A DNA stretch of 64,000 nt from Adiantum capillus-veneris. Lineage: Eukaryota > Streptophyta > Polypodiopsida > Polypodiales > Pteridaceae. This document shows, piece after piece, positions 1 through 9,504 of this stretch (within the stretch, counting starts at the first letter, position 1; every line of letters starts with the position of its first letter). Location of the stretch: contig CM043960.1 in the NCBI GenBank assembly GCA_014529385.2, positions 26,361,896 through 26,425,895 on the forward strand, read 5' to 3'. The translations under genes and the position numbers were made by a program. The notes under the pieces were generated by a model. The model saw nothing but the letters and a program-made list of their open reading frames with translations, searched no databases and was not told the origin of the DNA.

Positions 1-530
1 TTTGGGAGCTAGTTCTTTTGTTGTTGTTAGGGCCGGACTCAATCATTTTGTTTTCCTTGAGCTCTTGCTGAAGTCTAGCTCTTGTATTCTGCAGTTTTTT
101 GATATCTCCTTCACTAGACAACCCTTCTGCTGAGCCTTTTGCACAATCCTTAGAGTTAAGCCCCTTGAGTATGCTAGCAAATGAGATGCTTGGCCTGCGA
201 ACTGCAGATTTACTTGACGCCTTATTTACCTTTGTACATATGGGACCCTGAGGAACCCCGTCTTTGAGGGTTTTAACCTCGAATTTGAACCCTTGCGCTG
301 AGCCCATTTTCTCTCTTTGTTTACTCAATCAATACAGTTTTGTCCTCTTTCATGGTTGCAGCCTTTGGCGAATTGGGGCTCGACATTTCCGCATCATATA
401 ACGGTTTCAAGACCGAACCGTCGCCTTCATCCACTGGCACTGCTAACTCCATTTCGGGTAATTTACTCGCCACTAACATTTGTGAAAATTCTACAATATC
501 TTCGCTTACGACTACAACGTCGGGTTCCAT
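1..530 (-). pseudogene. Broken coding region, possibly LINE ORF1 N-terminal part; runs off the window edge
   Basis: The minus strand opens with an ATG at 530 and reads 69 codons (start MEPDVVVVSEDIVEFSQ) to a TAA at 321-323. The same frame then stays open to position 1, giving a basic, S/T-rich stretch with the motif RRPSISFASILKG and a charged helix-like segment (LQNTRARLQQELKENK). Staying open on both sides of a single stop suggests one real protein with a nonsense change. A SFAxxLKG motif followed by a coiled segment is reminiscent of plant LINE ORF1 (gag-like) proteins, but this is a weak resemblance. The 3' part lies outside the window. It could equally be an unrelated host gene with a mutated or sequenced-in stop. 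Confidence 0.35.
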
Positions 531-1126
531 TACCAAGTGACACACAAAAAGAAAGAAAGAACAAAAAACCCTTCCAAAAGCAATAAAGAGTGGTATTTTA
601 AGGCATAAGTTCCCAAAAAAAAAACGATTATTTGCTAGGGCAGCGAGCAAAGCTAAAACAAGCGATTATTATGCAACAAATAATCGCGATTATTGTTGCT
701 TCGATCGGGGCTTGCAACGAGTAGGAGCGAAACACGGGTAGTAATACATGCCATGGCCGTCCTCCCCGCAATTGTAGCAGAGGTATTCTTGGTTTTTCCT
801 TCATTGTCCTCTCCCTTGCTCTGGATTTCTGACAGGTGCATGCCCTTGCTGCACCAGATGCACGGATAAACTTTCAAGTTGAGTAGTGATGCGAGTTTGA
901 AGAATGGAAGAAGAAGAACAGACTGAAGAAGCACTAGGGGGACTGACCATTTGTCAAGATTGACTCATGGAGAAGCACCCACCAAAGTTGATAATGACTT
1001 GCCATATTTATACCTTTCAACATTGAGATGGTGCCAACGTGGAGTGAACATGTCACCTTTGCTCACCATTATATCACTATAAATTGAAAGGTAGTCACCA
1101 TCAATCATTGAGGAAACCCGAACACT
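531..1126. other. Noncoding stretch upstream of the minus-strand ORF
   Basis: No ORF with protein-like composition is visible on either strand. It would hold the promoter and 5' leader of the minus-strand ORF starting at 530, and the upstream region of the plus-strand TATA-like box at 1127. Confidence 0.4.
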
Positions 1127-1351
1127 TATATAAACGCACTAGGGTTCTTCCACATTACAGAATGAACCTGCAGGCTTCGTTTTGTGAGGGCCACAAAACA
1201 CGCAGATGTGCTTGCTTTGAAAGAGGTGCCTATTGACAGTGGGCGAGGCTCTGCGGAGATGGAGATCTTGTGCTTCATAGAAGCCTTAGGATAAGAGCCT
1301 GAAGGTGCTTCTAGGGTTCACTCTGTTGCATACAATTCCCACTGACTGCAG
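1127..1351 (+). promoter_or_regulatory. TATA-like core promoter followed by an exon-like leader
   Basis: TATATAAA lies at 1127-1134. About 30 bases downstream begins a leader with a 24-codon mini-ORF (starts MNLQASFCEG near 1162). At 1351/1352 the sequence reads CTGCAG|GTATGT, a good splice-donor match. No long ORF follows, so this could be the 5' exon of a noncoding transcript or of a decayed element. Seen: TATA box, short ORF, donor-like site. Inferred: transcription. Confidence 0.3.
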
Positions 1352-2395
1352 GTATGTTGCTTTTGTGCCCCTCGCTTCATTTAGCGAAAGCTCGCCATCC
1401 TTCTGGTTTTCTCAGAGACCACGTTACTAGGTAATTTTTGCAACGGAGAATTTTAAATGAGTTCAAAATTTTGAGCACACCTTAAGTAACATGTCCAAAC
1501 GTCCTAAGCCCAAAGTTTGACAAAAATTCCAATTTTTGGCACTTCACAAAATAGGCACACCTAGTTTTGGACTCTCCGGGGATGTACTAGTGAAAATATA
1601 TCAATTTCATTGAATTTGGATCTCAAGTTTGGGTTTTATCACAAAGTTTGGAGGTTTCAAAAGATATATGATTGTTTTGGCAGTTTCTCTTTTCATGTAG
1701 CTCCAAATTCTTCCAAATTTGATTAGTAATTTCAAATGCCATGTACAAAGCCTAAGTAAACTCAAAAAATCAAAATATCCTTCTCTATTGAAAATGCAAA
1801 ATAAGAGCACCTATTTTGGATTTTTTTAAATATTGAATATTTTGAATTTTGAAGTCACCAAAGGTTGATGTACAAATTTAGGGTCCCCCTTCTGTCCTAG
1901 GACAATGTGTTTTCTAGCTATTTGCGAGGACAAAAGTTGCATCCATTAAGACAAACCATCATTCACATGTAGAATAAGTTTATGGTCCAAGAATTCGATA
2001 TCCATGTTAACTCCTACTCCTACTTGCTCTACTTTAGTTTATTAGACCGAATCTGCTCAAATGCCGTCGTGCATTAGCTCGAACAGCTTCAAAACAGCTC
2101 GAACAGCTTCATAACAGAAAAGCAAATATATAATTTTATTACACGTGGTCGTCTCAAGCAAGCGGGCGCCATGCTTTGTCTCATCACTAGCACCTGTACA
2201 TAGTGAGATTTGATTCGTAGGTTGGCTTGAATGCGCAGGATATTTCTGCCAATAGGTAGTCCCAAGAGTATGTCCCATGGAAAGGTTCACGGCTTTGGAT
2301 ACACTGTTTCATGGAAAGATGAAAGATTAAACATGTCAAGATGAAATAAAAATAATTTTTGTTTAGATGTTGGAAAAGTACAGACAGCAATATAT
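1352..2395. other. AT-rich noncoding stretch
   Basis: Nothing gene-like was found. Short ORFs here have low-complexity composition and no recognisable motif. Confidence 0.5.
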
Positions 2396-2530
2396 GTAAA
2401 TAGAGGTCAACTGTATCTTCTTTTATGAAAAATTTCAGGGAGGAGTATGTACAAGAGGTAAATAGAGATCAACTTTATCTTTTCTTATCCAAAATTTGAG
2501 GGAGCAGTATGTACAGGAGGTAAATAGAAT
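2396..2530. repeat. Two-copy tandem repeat, period about 62 bp
   Basis: The unit begins GTAAATAGAGRTCAACT and ends before the next GTAAATAGA. Copies start at about 2396 and 2458, and a truncated third start lies at about 2520. The copies differ by substitutions and a few indels. Confidence 0.7.
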
Positions 2531-2722
2531 TTCCCAACAAAATCTGTGTATTCAAAAAATTGGAGATTGACTACAGATCGTTGAAAAGGTGCCAACAAAA
2601 TTTGTCCATTGTAGCAAACATCATCCGATTCACAAAATTGCAGATCCAGTACTGGGTTGTTGAACCCCGCTCCTATTGATCACATTCAAGAGTCTCGTTA
2701 TCAATGCATTTAGTTTATTTAA

Positions 2723-3019
2723 CTATGTTTTGAAGCTCGACACTTCAGTGCGCAATGCATAGATCTGCTCTTCAACCCTAGAAAGCTGGATGTCTGTAAG
2801 CTCAATTTGATAGCTTTGGATTATCTCCTTCAAATTCTCTATTGCCGTTAGTATTTCTGATCGAAGAGACAAAGAGTCACTAAGCTGGTTGCGACGCAAC
2901 TTGTGCAAAATTTCCATTGTCATTTGTTCTATGTTGTTGAGTCGTGAATCCTCAATGTCATCCTAGAGCTCATCTGGCTGTGTCTCTCCCATTGTAAGCA
3001 CGAGTTGGTTCTCTTCCAT
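2723..3019 (-). pseudogene. Small coiled-coil ORF with one internal stop, downstream of the HUH gene
   Basis: Reading from ATG at 3019 (MEENQLVLTMGETQPDEL) there is an in-frame TAG. The same frame then continues through DDIEDSRLNNIEQ and an amphipathic helical stretch (LRSEILTAIENLKEII, then LTDIQLSRVEEQIYALR) to a stop at 2723, 99 codons in all. Heptad-like spacing of I and L suggests a coiled coil. It is on the same strand as, and about 0.4 kb downstream of, the HUH endonuclease coding region. It could be a terminal exon of that gene, a second element protein, or unrelated. No family was recognised. Confidence 0.35.
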
Positions 3020-3125
3020 TCTTCCACTACATGCATAAAATTACATTGTCAGCATGCTTGTATTACCAATCAATGAACCAAAAAAAAACAACAATATAGT
3101 AGATACATTCAATCATGCAACTGTT

Positions 3126-3260
3126 GTGACCCCAACTTGTTGAACAAGCAGTACATAGTCATCGCCTATCCGAGGCCCGTGTTCTATCTGACATGTATCT
3201 TGTTCACTATCTTCATCCCCATCCTCAGCAACCACAATTGGAGGACTACATCCAATACTC
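3126..3260 (-). pseudogene. Possible acidic C-terminal exon of the HUH gene
   Basis: Between the HUH coding region and the coiled-coil ORF, one minus-strand frame gives an uninterrupted acidic segment (PPIVVAEDGDEDSEQDT, then HGPRIGDDYVLLVQQ) ending in a stop near 3126. The upstream end has an AG that could serve as an acceptor (TTTGCAAG). This is a tentative exon only. Composition and strand fit a tail of the same gene, but no splice donor was established. Confidence 0.25.
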
Positions 3261-3383
3261 TTGCAAATCAACACTTAGCTACAGAACATTCTTCATTGAA
3301 TACAGGTCTATAGCTACCTCTCAATATGTTGCCAACGAGAGTGGAACCAGTCAGCACGCGGATGAGACGTTCCACACATCTGG

Positions 3384-4147
3384 CTATTGATAAAAAATAC
3401 TAACAACATCCAGATAACTTGTTGTCGATGGATGCACCATACATCTCCAAAGCACCTTTGTCTTTGCCAACTCCATCCCGCGTCCCTAGTACGTGTGACC
3501 CATGATGAAGAAGGATAGTATTTCCCACTTTTAAGCATTTGGTGTAACGTCAACAAGAAGTCATTACCTAGTGGGTGTTGTAGTTTAAATTTCCAGAACA
3601 TGAAGGCTCTATCGAGAATATTTATTGGTGTCAAACAAACTTTGTTTTTCAACTCATCAGCACCGTATAAGCTGTATAATTCAACCCCTTTGTTCACATC
3701 GTCTGCTTTGATATTGTGCATGAGTATCCGAAAGTGAGGTTGGTCCTGGTCCTTTAGGCAATACCCGATCATGCCTTCAAACGTATGCATGTTGCATTGT
3801 TTTAATGTTTGACAAAGGACAATAGCTCCCGGTGGCGACAATCTATCCCAGCCCAGGTATTCCTTTATTCTTTTGTTGGTAGCTATCAAAGATGTTGTGC
3901 ACAATCTAACCACCATTTGAAAGTGTAGGTGAAAGATAGCCCCTCCCCTTTCGACTGCACAAACTCCAGCCAATGTCTCATTTTCAAGAAACAATTGCAT
4001 AGATGGCAATAGATCTAGGTCTATGTCAATCCCTCCCATCCAAACAGCCACACTAACTTCCATCAGTTTAGACAGTTTTTGTGCCCTCTTTGACGAATTC
4101 ACCTGTGCATATTCTTTCGAGTAGGCTTTTTCCTTCAGAAGTCCCAT
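3384..4147 (-). pseudogene. HUH (Rep-type) endonuclease, Replitron-like; frameshifted near the C-terminus
   Basis: The frame opens at ATG 4147 (reverse complement AAGATGGGACTT) and reads without stops for over 215 residues. Residues 73-75 are H-L-H inside FHLHFQM, the HUH metal-binding motif. Residues 129-132 are Y-C-L-K (GYCLKD), the Y-x-x-K nucleophile motif of single-strand endonucleases. Between them lies the segment LIATNKRIKEYLGW. After SGKYYPSSSWV (about residue 216) the original frame becomes implausible. Near 3480-3487 the next frame takes over (GMELAKTKVLW, then SYLDVVSIFYQ) and stops at 3384-3386, so there is one frameshift. HUH enzymes nick single strands in rolling-circle replication or transposition. 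The overall layout matches my memory of plant and algal Replitron HUH proteins; a CRESS-virus-type Rep is the main alternative, but no helicase domain is present. Confidence 0.65.
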
Positions 4148-4381
4148 CTTAAATCACAAGACAACAATGCAACAATGGACACAATTCAACACAGTTAGCA
4201 GCAGCTACCGCACACAACTGCACACGACATCAGCTGTTTTAATAACAAAACAGCAGACATCGCTCTACTGTTGCGTGCTCAAGCATAATGCACATAGCTC
4301 CACAGCGTTACCAACACCTACTCACAACACACATAGCTCTAGATCACATCACATCCTCTCAAAACAGAGGAGCACACTTAC

Positions 4382-4515
4382 CTCTCCTTCTGTCCCCTCC
4401 TCAAGGCGTCAATACAATTGCGCACCTCTGCCAGTGCATATAAAATTACTCGCCCATCTGATTTGCCCCAGTCACTTGGCTTCAGCCATCGCAACACGTG
4501 CCCTCTTAATTTCAT
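4382..4515 (-). pseudogene. Possible first exon of the HUH gene
   Basis: An ATG at 4515 opens 44 codons (MKLRGHVLRWLKPSDWGKSD, ending ALRRGQKER) that run directly into a strong donor, GAG|GTAAGT, at 4382/4381. A matching acceptor (TTTAAG|ATGGGA) lies immediately before the HUH ORF start at 4147, giving an intron of about 234 bases. Joining these sites shifts the frame by one, so either a nearby site is used or an indel has occurred. The segment is basic and W-rich. Strand and splice signals support membership of the HUH gene; phase does not. Confidence 0.35.
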
Positions 4516-4867
4516 TCACACACCAGTGCTAATCGCCTTGGCATCTTGTTGGATTCCCGCTAAAACAATCGTTGGGACTACCTATTTGTTTGAATCTTTT
4601 TGACAAGAACTAGATTTCCAATCCACTTTCAAGCCTATAAAGAGAGACTCCTTGAAGGTATAATTACGGACCTAACAAGGCAACTACCGAGAAAATGTAC
4701 TATGTAGGAGAATCCGCCAACCTCCATATGAGCTTGTGACGGTGGTCGTATTGATAACACACAATTACCTTGAGATTCCTTCATTCCCCTCATGACTTCC
4801 TTCTCGATTCCACTTTCAAATCATACGGCCCTCATGTGTTTCATGGTCCTTTGTCGATACCCACTAC

Positions 4868-4988
4868 ATATATACTATTACAATAGGGGAAGGGATTCTA
4901 GTCCCTCCCCCCAGACACGTGGCACTTTCTCTTCAGTCCGTCTAGTGTGCCCTGCAGCCAACGTGCTCAGTGAGAGAGAAAATCATGT

Positions 4989-5067
<79 letters not shown>

Positions 5068-5097
5068 CAGCCAAAGGCCGTCGACAATACTAGTGTT
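4868..5097 (+). repeat. Dispersed repeat, copy 1, with a (GA)n core
   Basis: It starts TATACTATTACAATAGGGG and continues AAGGGATTC, TCTTCAGTCCG, CGTGCTCAGTGAGAGAGAAAATC, then a GA microsatellite at 4993-5067, then CAATACTAGTG. A second copy at 5362-5535 follows the same order. The T/A-rich start followed by GGGGAAGGG may be a transposon end. Confidence 0.65.
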
Positions 5098-5361
5098 TAT
5101 AATGGAGGGTGAGAGAGAGGATCTAGCATAGCTGCTTGAACGTCCAACAAATTGCTAGAACCAAAGAGTGGATCTGCGCAATATTGCTTCATCTTGTAAA
5201 CATCCTATGATATCTCACCACCTCTTTCCACCATAGCTAGACAGCTCAACCAACAATTATACTTACTACTTTAACCAAGTTGCAAGCTTTAAACCCCACA
5301 AAACACACACACATTGTACAAAGTGCAGAACACAACTTACGCAGACGTCTTACCCAACAAT

Positions 5362-5535
5362 CTATATTATTATAATAGGGGAAGGGATTCCGGTCCCTCC
5401 CCTCGGACATGTGGTGCTTTCTCTTCAGTCCGGCCAGTGTGCCATGCAGCTAGCGTGCTCAGTGAGAGAGAAAATCCTGCGCGAAGAGAGAGAGAGAGAG
5501 AGAGACGGCCGAAGGTTGTCGGCAGTACTAGTTGT
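5362..5535 (+). repeat. Dispersed repeat, copy 2
   Basis: Same order of blocks as the copy at 4868: TATATTATTATAATAGGGG, AAGGGATTC, TCTTCAGTCCG, CGTGCTCAGTGAGAGAG, a short GA tract (about 5486-5504), then GCAGTACTAGTTG. The GA tract is much shorter here, so most of the length difference is microsatellite expansion. Confidence 0.65.
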
Positions 5536-5599
5536 GATTAATGTGGGTATGTTTAGAGGACCTCTTGCAAAAATTGTTGACCAGTGTTCATGAAATATC

Positions 5600-6895
5600 G
5601 GGTTTTAGTGTATTTCTAACCAGCTAAAATTGCAAAATTCCAACTATATTTTGAGCTTACTTTGAAAAAATTGGTATATATTTATAAGTTTGTGTAGGTA
5701 CTAGCAAATGCCTCACCAATGTAATTACTTAAAAAAATTGGTGAAGGGTAATTAGGTCTCCCTAATCTTAGAAAAATAAAAATTCTCTCAAAACATATTA
5801 AGTGCATAAGTGAAGGGTGAGTTTAGGAAATGAAAAGACAGATGAAAGTGGAAAGTCAACAGACATATGAAGGTGGAAAGTCAAAAGACATATGAAGGTG
5901 GAAAGTCAAAAGACGCTTAAAGATAAAAAGTCAAAAGATTGTTTGTGTCCATATAAATAGGTGTTTCCCTTCTTCTTTATTTTTCCTTTAGCGTTTTCTT
6001 CTCTTCAAAGTGTCCTCTCTCTCTCTCTCTCTCTCAATGTTGTATAGCTAACATTGTTGCAGATCTACGTGTTTCGTCATTGTCCGTGGCTATGGGTTAT
6101 AGACTAGCGCATCACTCGTTGCTGAGGGAATCTTTGAATTAGAAATATCTTTTAATTTTTTGAAGCCATTAGTAATACCTTTTAATTTTGGTAAAGGGTA
6201 ATTAGTGGCAAATGCTTCACTAACGTAAATACTGGAAAATGCAAATTTTAGTGTACTGGCAAATGCTTCACCAACGTAAATATTGGAAAGTTTAAGTGTG
6301 TCATTTTTTGGCTTTCTAAAACGGGTCGTTCAAGAAGGAGAGAGTTAGGTCTTACATTGAATTTTTTTATTTTAATTGGACCTATCTTTTTCATGAGAAA
6401 AACTAGAAGCCTTCTTTTATTTTCACTTTTTCTATAGATCCCTCCGTCATAGTCCGCGGTCGGTAGTCCACGATCGGGGGTAGCATATCTGAGCCCTTCA
6501 TTCTATTGTCTTTTTGTAACAAAACCTTCTCGTACACCGAGTATATTTGTGCCACCTCAGTTGTTGTAATAATCACCTTGTCTTGCCAACCATCTCATGC
6601 CAACTCAACTCACGTCATCAAGAACTTGCACGCCTCAAAATTCTGGCTATTGATGTGTCGTGACCTGATCTCTTGAGTTCTCTACCAACCAAGGCATGCC
6701 ATGTGAGCATCAAGCCTTGTAGCCACCATATCTTCTGATAGAGGACTAGCCTCCGACAAATTAATGTTGTCATCTCAGCCCACGAAATTAGTTTGTGTTG
6801 CTTCGAAAGGAGGTGACATTGATCCGACGGAATCAAAGGGAGCAGATCTATAGCACCCTTCTTCAACTTGAAACAGGTCCTCAGACTGAAGTTAC
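5600..6895. other. Noncoding stretch with short repeats and a TATA-like box
   Basis: It contains about four tandem copies of a 24-bp motif (GACATATGAAGGTGGAAAGTC) at 5834-5935, a TATAAATA box at about 5953, and a CT tract near 6013-6034. The block GCAAATGCTTCACYAACGTAA occurs at about 6211 and 6256, with a weaker copy at about 5706. No convincing coding region; the minus-strand ORF at 6618-6866 has no recognised motif. Confidence 0.45.
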
Positions 6896-6899
6896 CTAG

Positions 6900-7063
6900 A
6901 ACTCTATAGCGGAGCTAAGGGCTAAATTGAAACAAGAGGAAGATATAGCCAGTAAACACACCACTATCTTCTTCATAGAATGGTGGGCAAGAAAGATAGA
7001 CAGGCCCTCAAAACACATGTTTAAGATGCTCAGAAAAAAAACAAAAGAGGCATCTGATGGCAC
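6900..7063 (+). pseudogene. LINE ORF2 fragment, left part, split by the Tat element
   Basis: One plus-strand frame reads IAELRAKLKQEEDIASKH and then FIEWWARKIDRPSKHMFKML, ending KEASDG right at the Tat element's left LTR. This is the linker region between the endonuclease and reverse transcriptase of plant LINE ORF2 (a KQEE..WxxxxDR-like pattern). After removal of the element and one copy of the GCAC duplication, the frame runs straight into DGTIHNKTKNLEF at 16352. The endonuclease itself was not found upstream, so the LINE copy is truncated or diverged at its 5' side. Confidence 0.65.
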
Positions 7064-7903
7064 TGTTGGGGGCTTTTCACAAGCCAAGTTCCCATACCCC
7101 TCTTCTCTCGTCCCCACCCCATGAAAACCCCCTCTTAGGGAGGGAGTGATAAAAGGCATTGGAAAAAAGTAAGAAAAAATAAAGTATGATTATGTAAATA
7201 TATAAGAAAGGTAAAATAGGCCACCTCATGCCTGCGAGGTAGCCCATCCCCACCTTGCCTCCTTTTTCTTCACTGTTGCCCCGCTGTGTGTCCCTTTTCC
7301 TCTCCTCCACTCAAAAGGTCAACCCCCTCTCTCTTCCCCTTGTCCTTTCTCCTTTCTCTCTCCCATCAAGCTACCCCACCTCTCACCAATAATGCATTAT
7401 AACTCACCAATAATGCACCCTAACTCACATGCAACCTACCCTATCTTCCAAAATAGTATACCCCACCCCCTCTTTCTCTCTCCTATCATATCCCATGACC
7501 CAAATATCCCCCTCTCTCTCTAAAGGGCACCATATCTCTTGTCTTGTAGCTAAATAACCTCCCCCACACTCACACACACTCAGTTTCACTGAAAAAGGTG
7601 CCCACAAACCCATCCCCACCCGGTAGTTACGTGATTTTTCTTGTGTTCACACACATCTGCACACAGATTCACCTCTGAGCACACTCCCCTCTCTCCCCTC
7701 TTGTAATTACTTTATTCTCCATGTCACCTCTCACTTTTTTTCATCAACCCATCTCTCTCTCTCTCTCTTAGTCTCTCTCTCATGAGACTGCTGTTCTGAC
7801 ACATATACACACAGCCAGACAAGTGGGGCCCACAGTCACATGGCCTATGTAGATAATGATTTCTTCATTTCTAAATTCTAGAATTTCTCCCCCCCTCCTC
7901 CCC

Positions 7904-7911
7904 TATATAAA
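7904..7911 (+). promoter_or_regulatory. LTR TATA box (U3)
   Basis: TATATAAA precedes GAGGGGTCACC. The expected transcript start is about 25-30 bases downstream, in the CA-rich tract near 7935. The same box is conserved in the right LTR at 15596-15603. Confidence 0.7.
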
Positions 7912-8213
7912 GAGGGGTCACCATCACACAAAAACACACACAACATCACCAAAGAACACACTATGCACTGTGTGTGCCTAGTGCACACACACACACCCAC
8001 ACCATCACCATCACCGCAATCACCATGCTTGTCTTGAGCATGACCTCTACACCCTTGGCTATGGAAGATGAAGGGCAACTAAATGAAGGATGATGGCCAT
8101 AATGCTCGTTCGAGTCTTTGCCATCAACTCCCACCTATCCGCCATGTGCTCTACCACTCTCTCCCTTCTCATTCCCCTACCCTATGCTCCCCATTTCATC
8201 GCCTTATTCTCTA

Positions 8214-8219
8214 AATAAA
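8214..8219 (+). terminator. LTR polyadenylation signal
   Basis: AATAAA in CTCTAAATAAAGCTTGAG, about 300 bases after the TATA box; conserved at 15912-15917 in the right LTR. This places R between about 7935 and about 8240. Confidence 0.6.
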
Positions 8220-8384
8220 GCTTGAGTTTTTGTGAGTATTTTTTCTTGCAATGTTTTGCCCATGTGAGGTGTGCGGAATCGCCACCTAGTCTTGTGTTTT
8301 GGAGTGAGCTTGTGTATGTGTGAAGGGTGTGCGGATTCGCCATCCTTTTGTGGTGCTTAGTACTAAGCTGCTATACCCCCTCCC

Positions 8385-8437
<53 letters not shown>

Positions 8438-8646
8438 TGATCTCATTCCCTTTCCTCTTCATCATTACTCCCAAGCATCCATCTCTCTTGGATGAAAACT
8501 TTGTTATGGTGGTGTGTTGTTTGCGTCCTAGCCGCTGAAGCTAGGTGGTGCCCCTGTTTGCTTTACCATGACAGGCTCGAGGCGCGCCATTCGGTCCCCG
8601 GTGTTTTAGAGGCCATCGGGGTTCGGGGTTCGCTTTGCTCCCGTCA

Positions 8647-8668
8647 TTTGGTGCCCCCACGGAGGATC
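8647..8668 (+). promoter_or_regulatory. Primer-binding-site region
   Basis: Directly after the LTR end (CA) comes TTTGGTGCCCCCACGGAGG. The TGG that pairs with a tRNA CCA end starts at 8649. I could not assign the tRNA with confidence. Confidence 0.5.
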
Positions 8669-9504
8669 TTTTCATGAAACCCTTCAGTTTACAAGACTGA
8701 AACCCCTAAACTATTGCGAATGGATGAATGGCTAGCAGGATTTGCTAATTGGACGACAGAAGAAGAAGAGCTCCAAGCACAACTAGACGAACTCCGCATC
8801 TACATCGAAGCTCGAGTGCCAGGCGTAACGGTAATCGATTTGTAGTGGGAGAGTCAACCAACACGCCAAACCCAGTGGATATACATAGGCCAAGTGCCAA
8901 GAAGAAGAAGGAGAAGGTCGAAACCATGTCCGCAACCTACAACCAACCCACAACAACAAAATGGAAGGAGATCTACACAATAGAGAATCAACACTATTCT
9001 ACTTTGAGAATCGGGTAACTCAAGTCACCGAGGTAATTATCACAGTCAGTTTTCAAGTCGCACCTGATGCTGTAGCACAGATAACGGAATCATTGGCTCA
9101 CACTCTCACTAGAGAAACTAGGGATCTACTGAGTTTGTTTCAGGAAAGAACACCACCCTCTCCCACAAGCTTGGACAGTGACTAAGCACCTCTAAGCTTC
9201 ACATGAATCAGTACAACTTACCTCAAGACAGATCACACATACCAACACGTGTACGCTCAATCAAGGTAATACTGGACTTGAAGGCTCACTACCAGCACGT
9301 CATTGACACCATGCTGGGTGGGGAGTGGTTTTTTGAGGTTCTGGCATCAGATCAACCATTTGTCTTACCTTTGGTACAAGGCAATGTACCGTTTGAAGTT
9401 TTAATCTATGTCCTAGTATAAGAGGGTATACACGCCTCCTTGTAAAGAAGAAAAAAACTTTTGCAAGTTAAGCAGTGTGTCTTTCTAGCTCTCTCTCAGT
9501 AATC
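8669..9504 (+). other. Untranslated leader with broken upstream ORFs
   Basis: An ATG at 8720 opens a 41-codon ORF (MDEWLAGFANWTTEEEELQA, ending TVIDL, stop at 8843-8845). Two further open stretches follow: 8961-9185 (has the block VAPDAVAQITESLAHTL) and 9203-9421 (has VILDLKAHYQHVIDTM). They lie in different frames and look protein-like, suggesting a decayed extra ORF between LTR and gag, as some Tat elements carry. The continuity of the three pieces is inferred. Confidence 0.4.

Larger units (their letters stand above)
7064..8646 (+). repeat. Left LTR of the Tat element
   Basis: It starts TGTTGGGGGCTTTT and ends GCTCCCGTCA. It contains a TATA box at 7904-7911, a polyadenylation signal AATAAA at 8214-8219 and a CT microsatellite at about 8391-8434. 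It is collinear with the right LTR throughout. Confidence 0.93.

Noticed and set aside
3384-4147. Integrated geminivirus or other CRESS-virus Rep
   Set aside because: HUH and YxxK motifs fit, but no helicase (Walker A) domain or capsid gene follows, and the sequence between motifs fits Replitron proteins better. Not fully excluded.
9475-9504. Gag start at 9475
   Set aside because: That codon is GTG; ATG 9505 has a good context and fits the Gag N-terminus.
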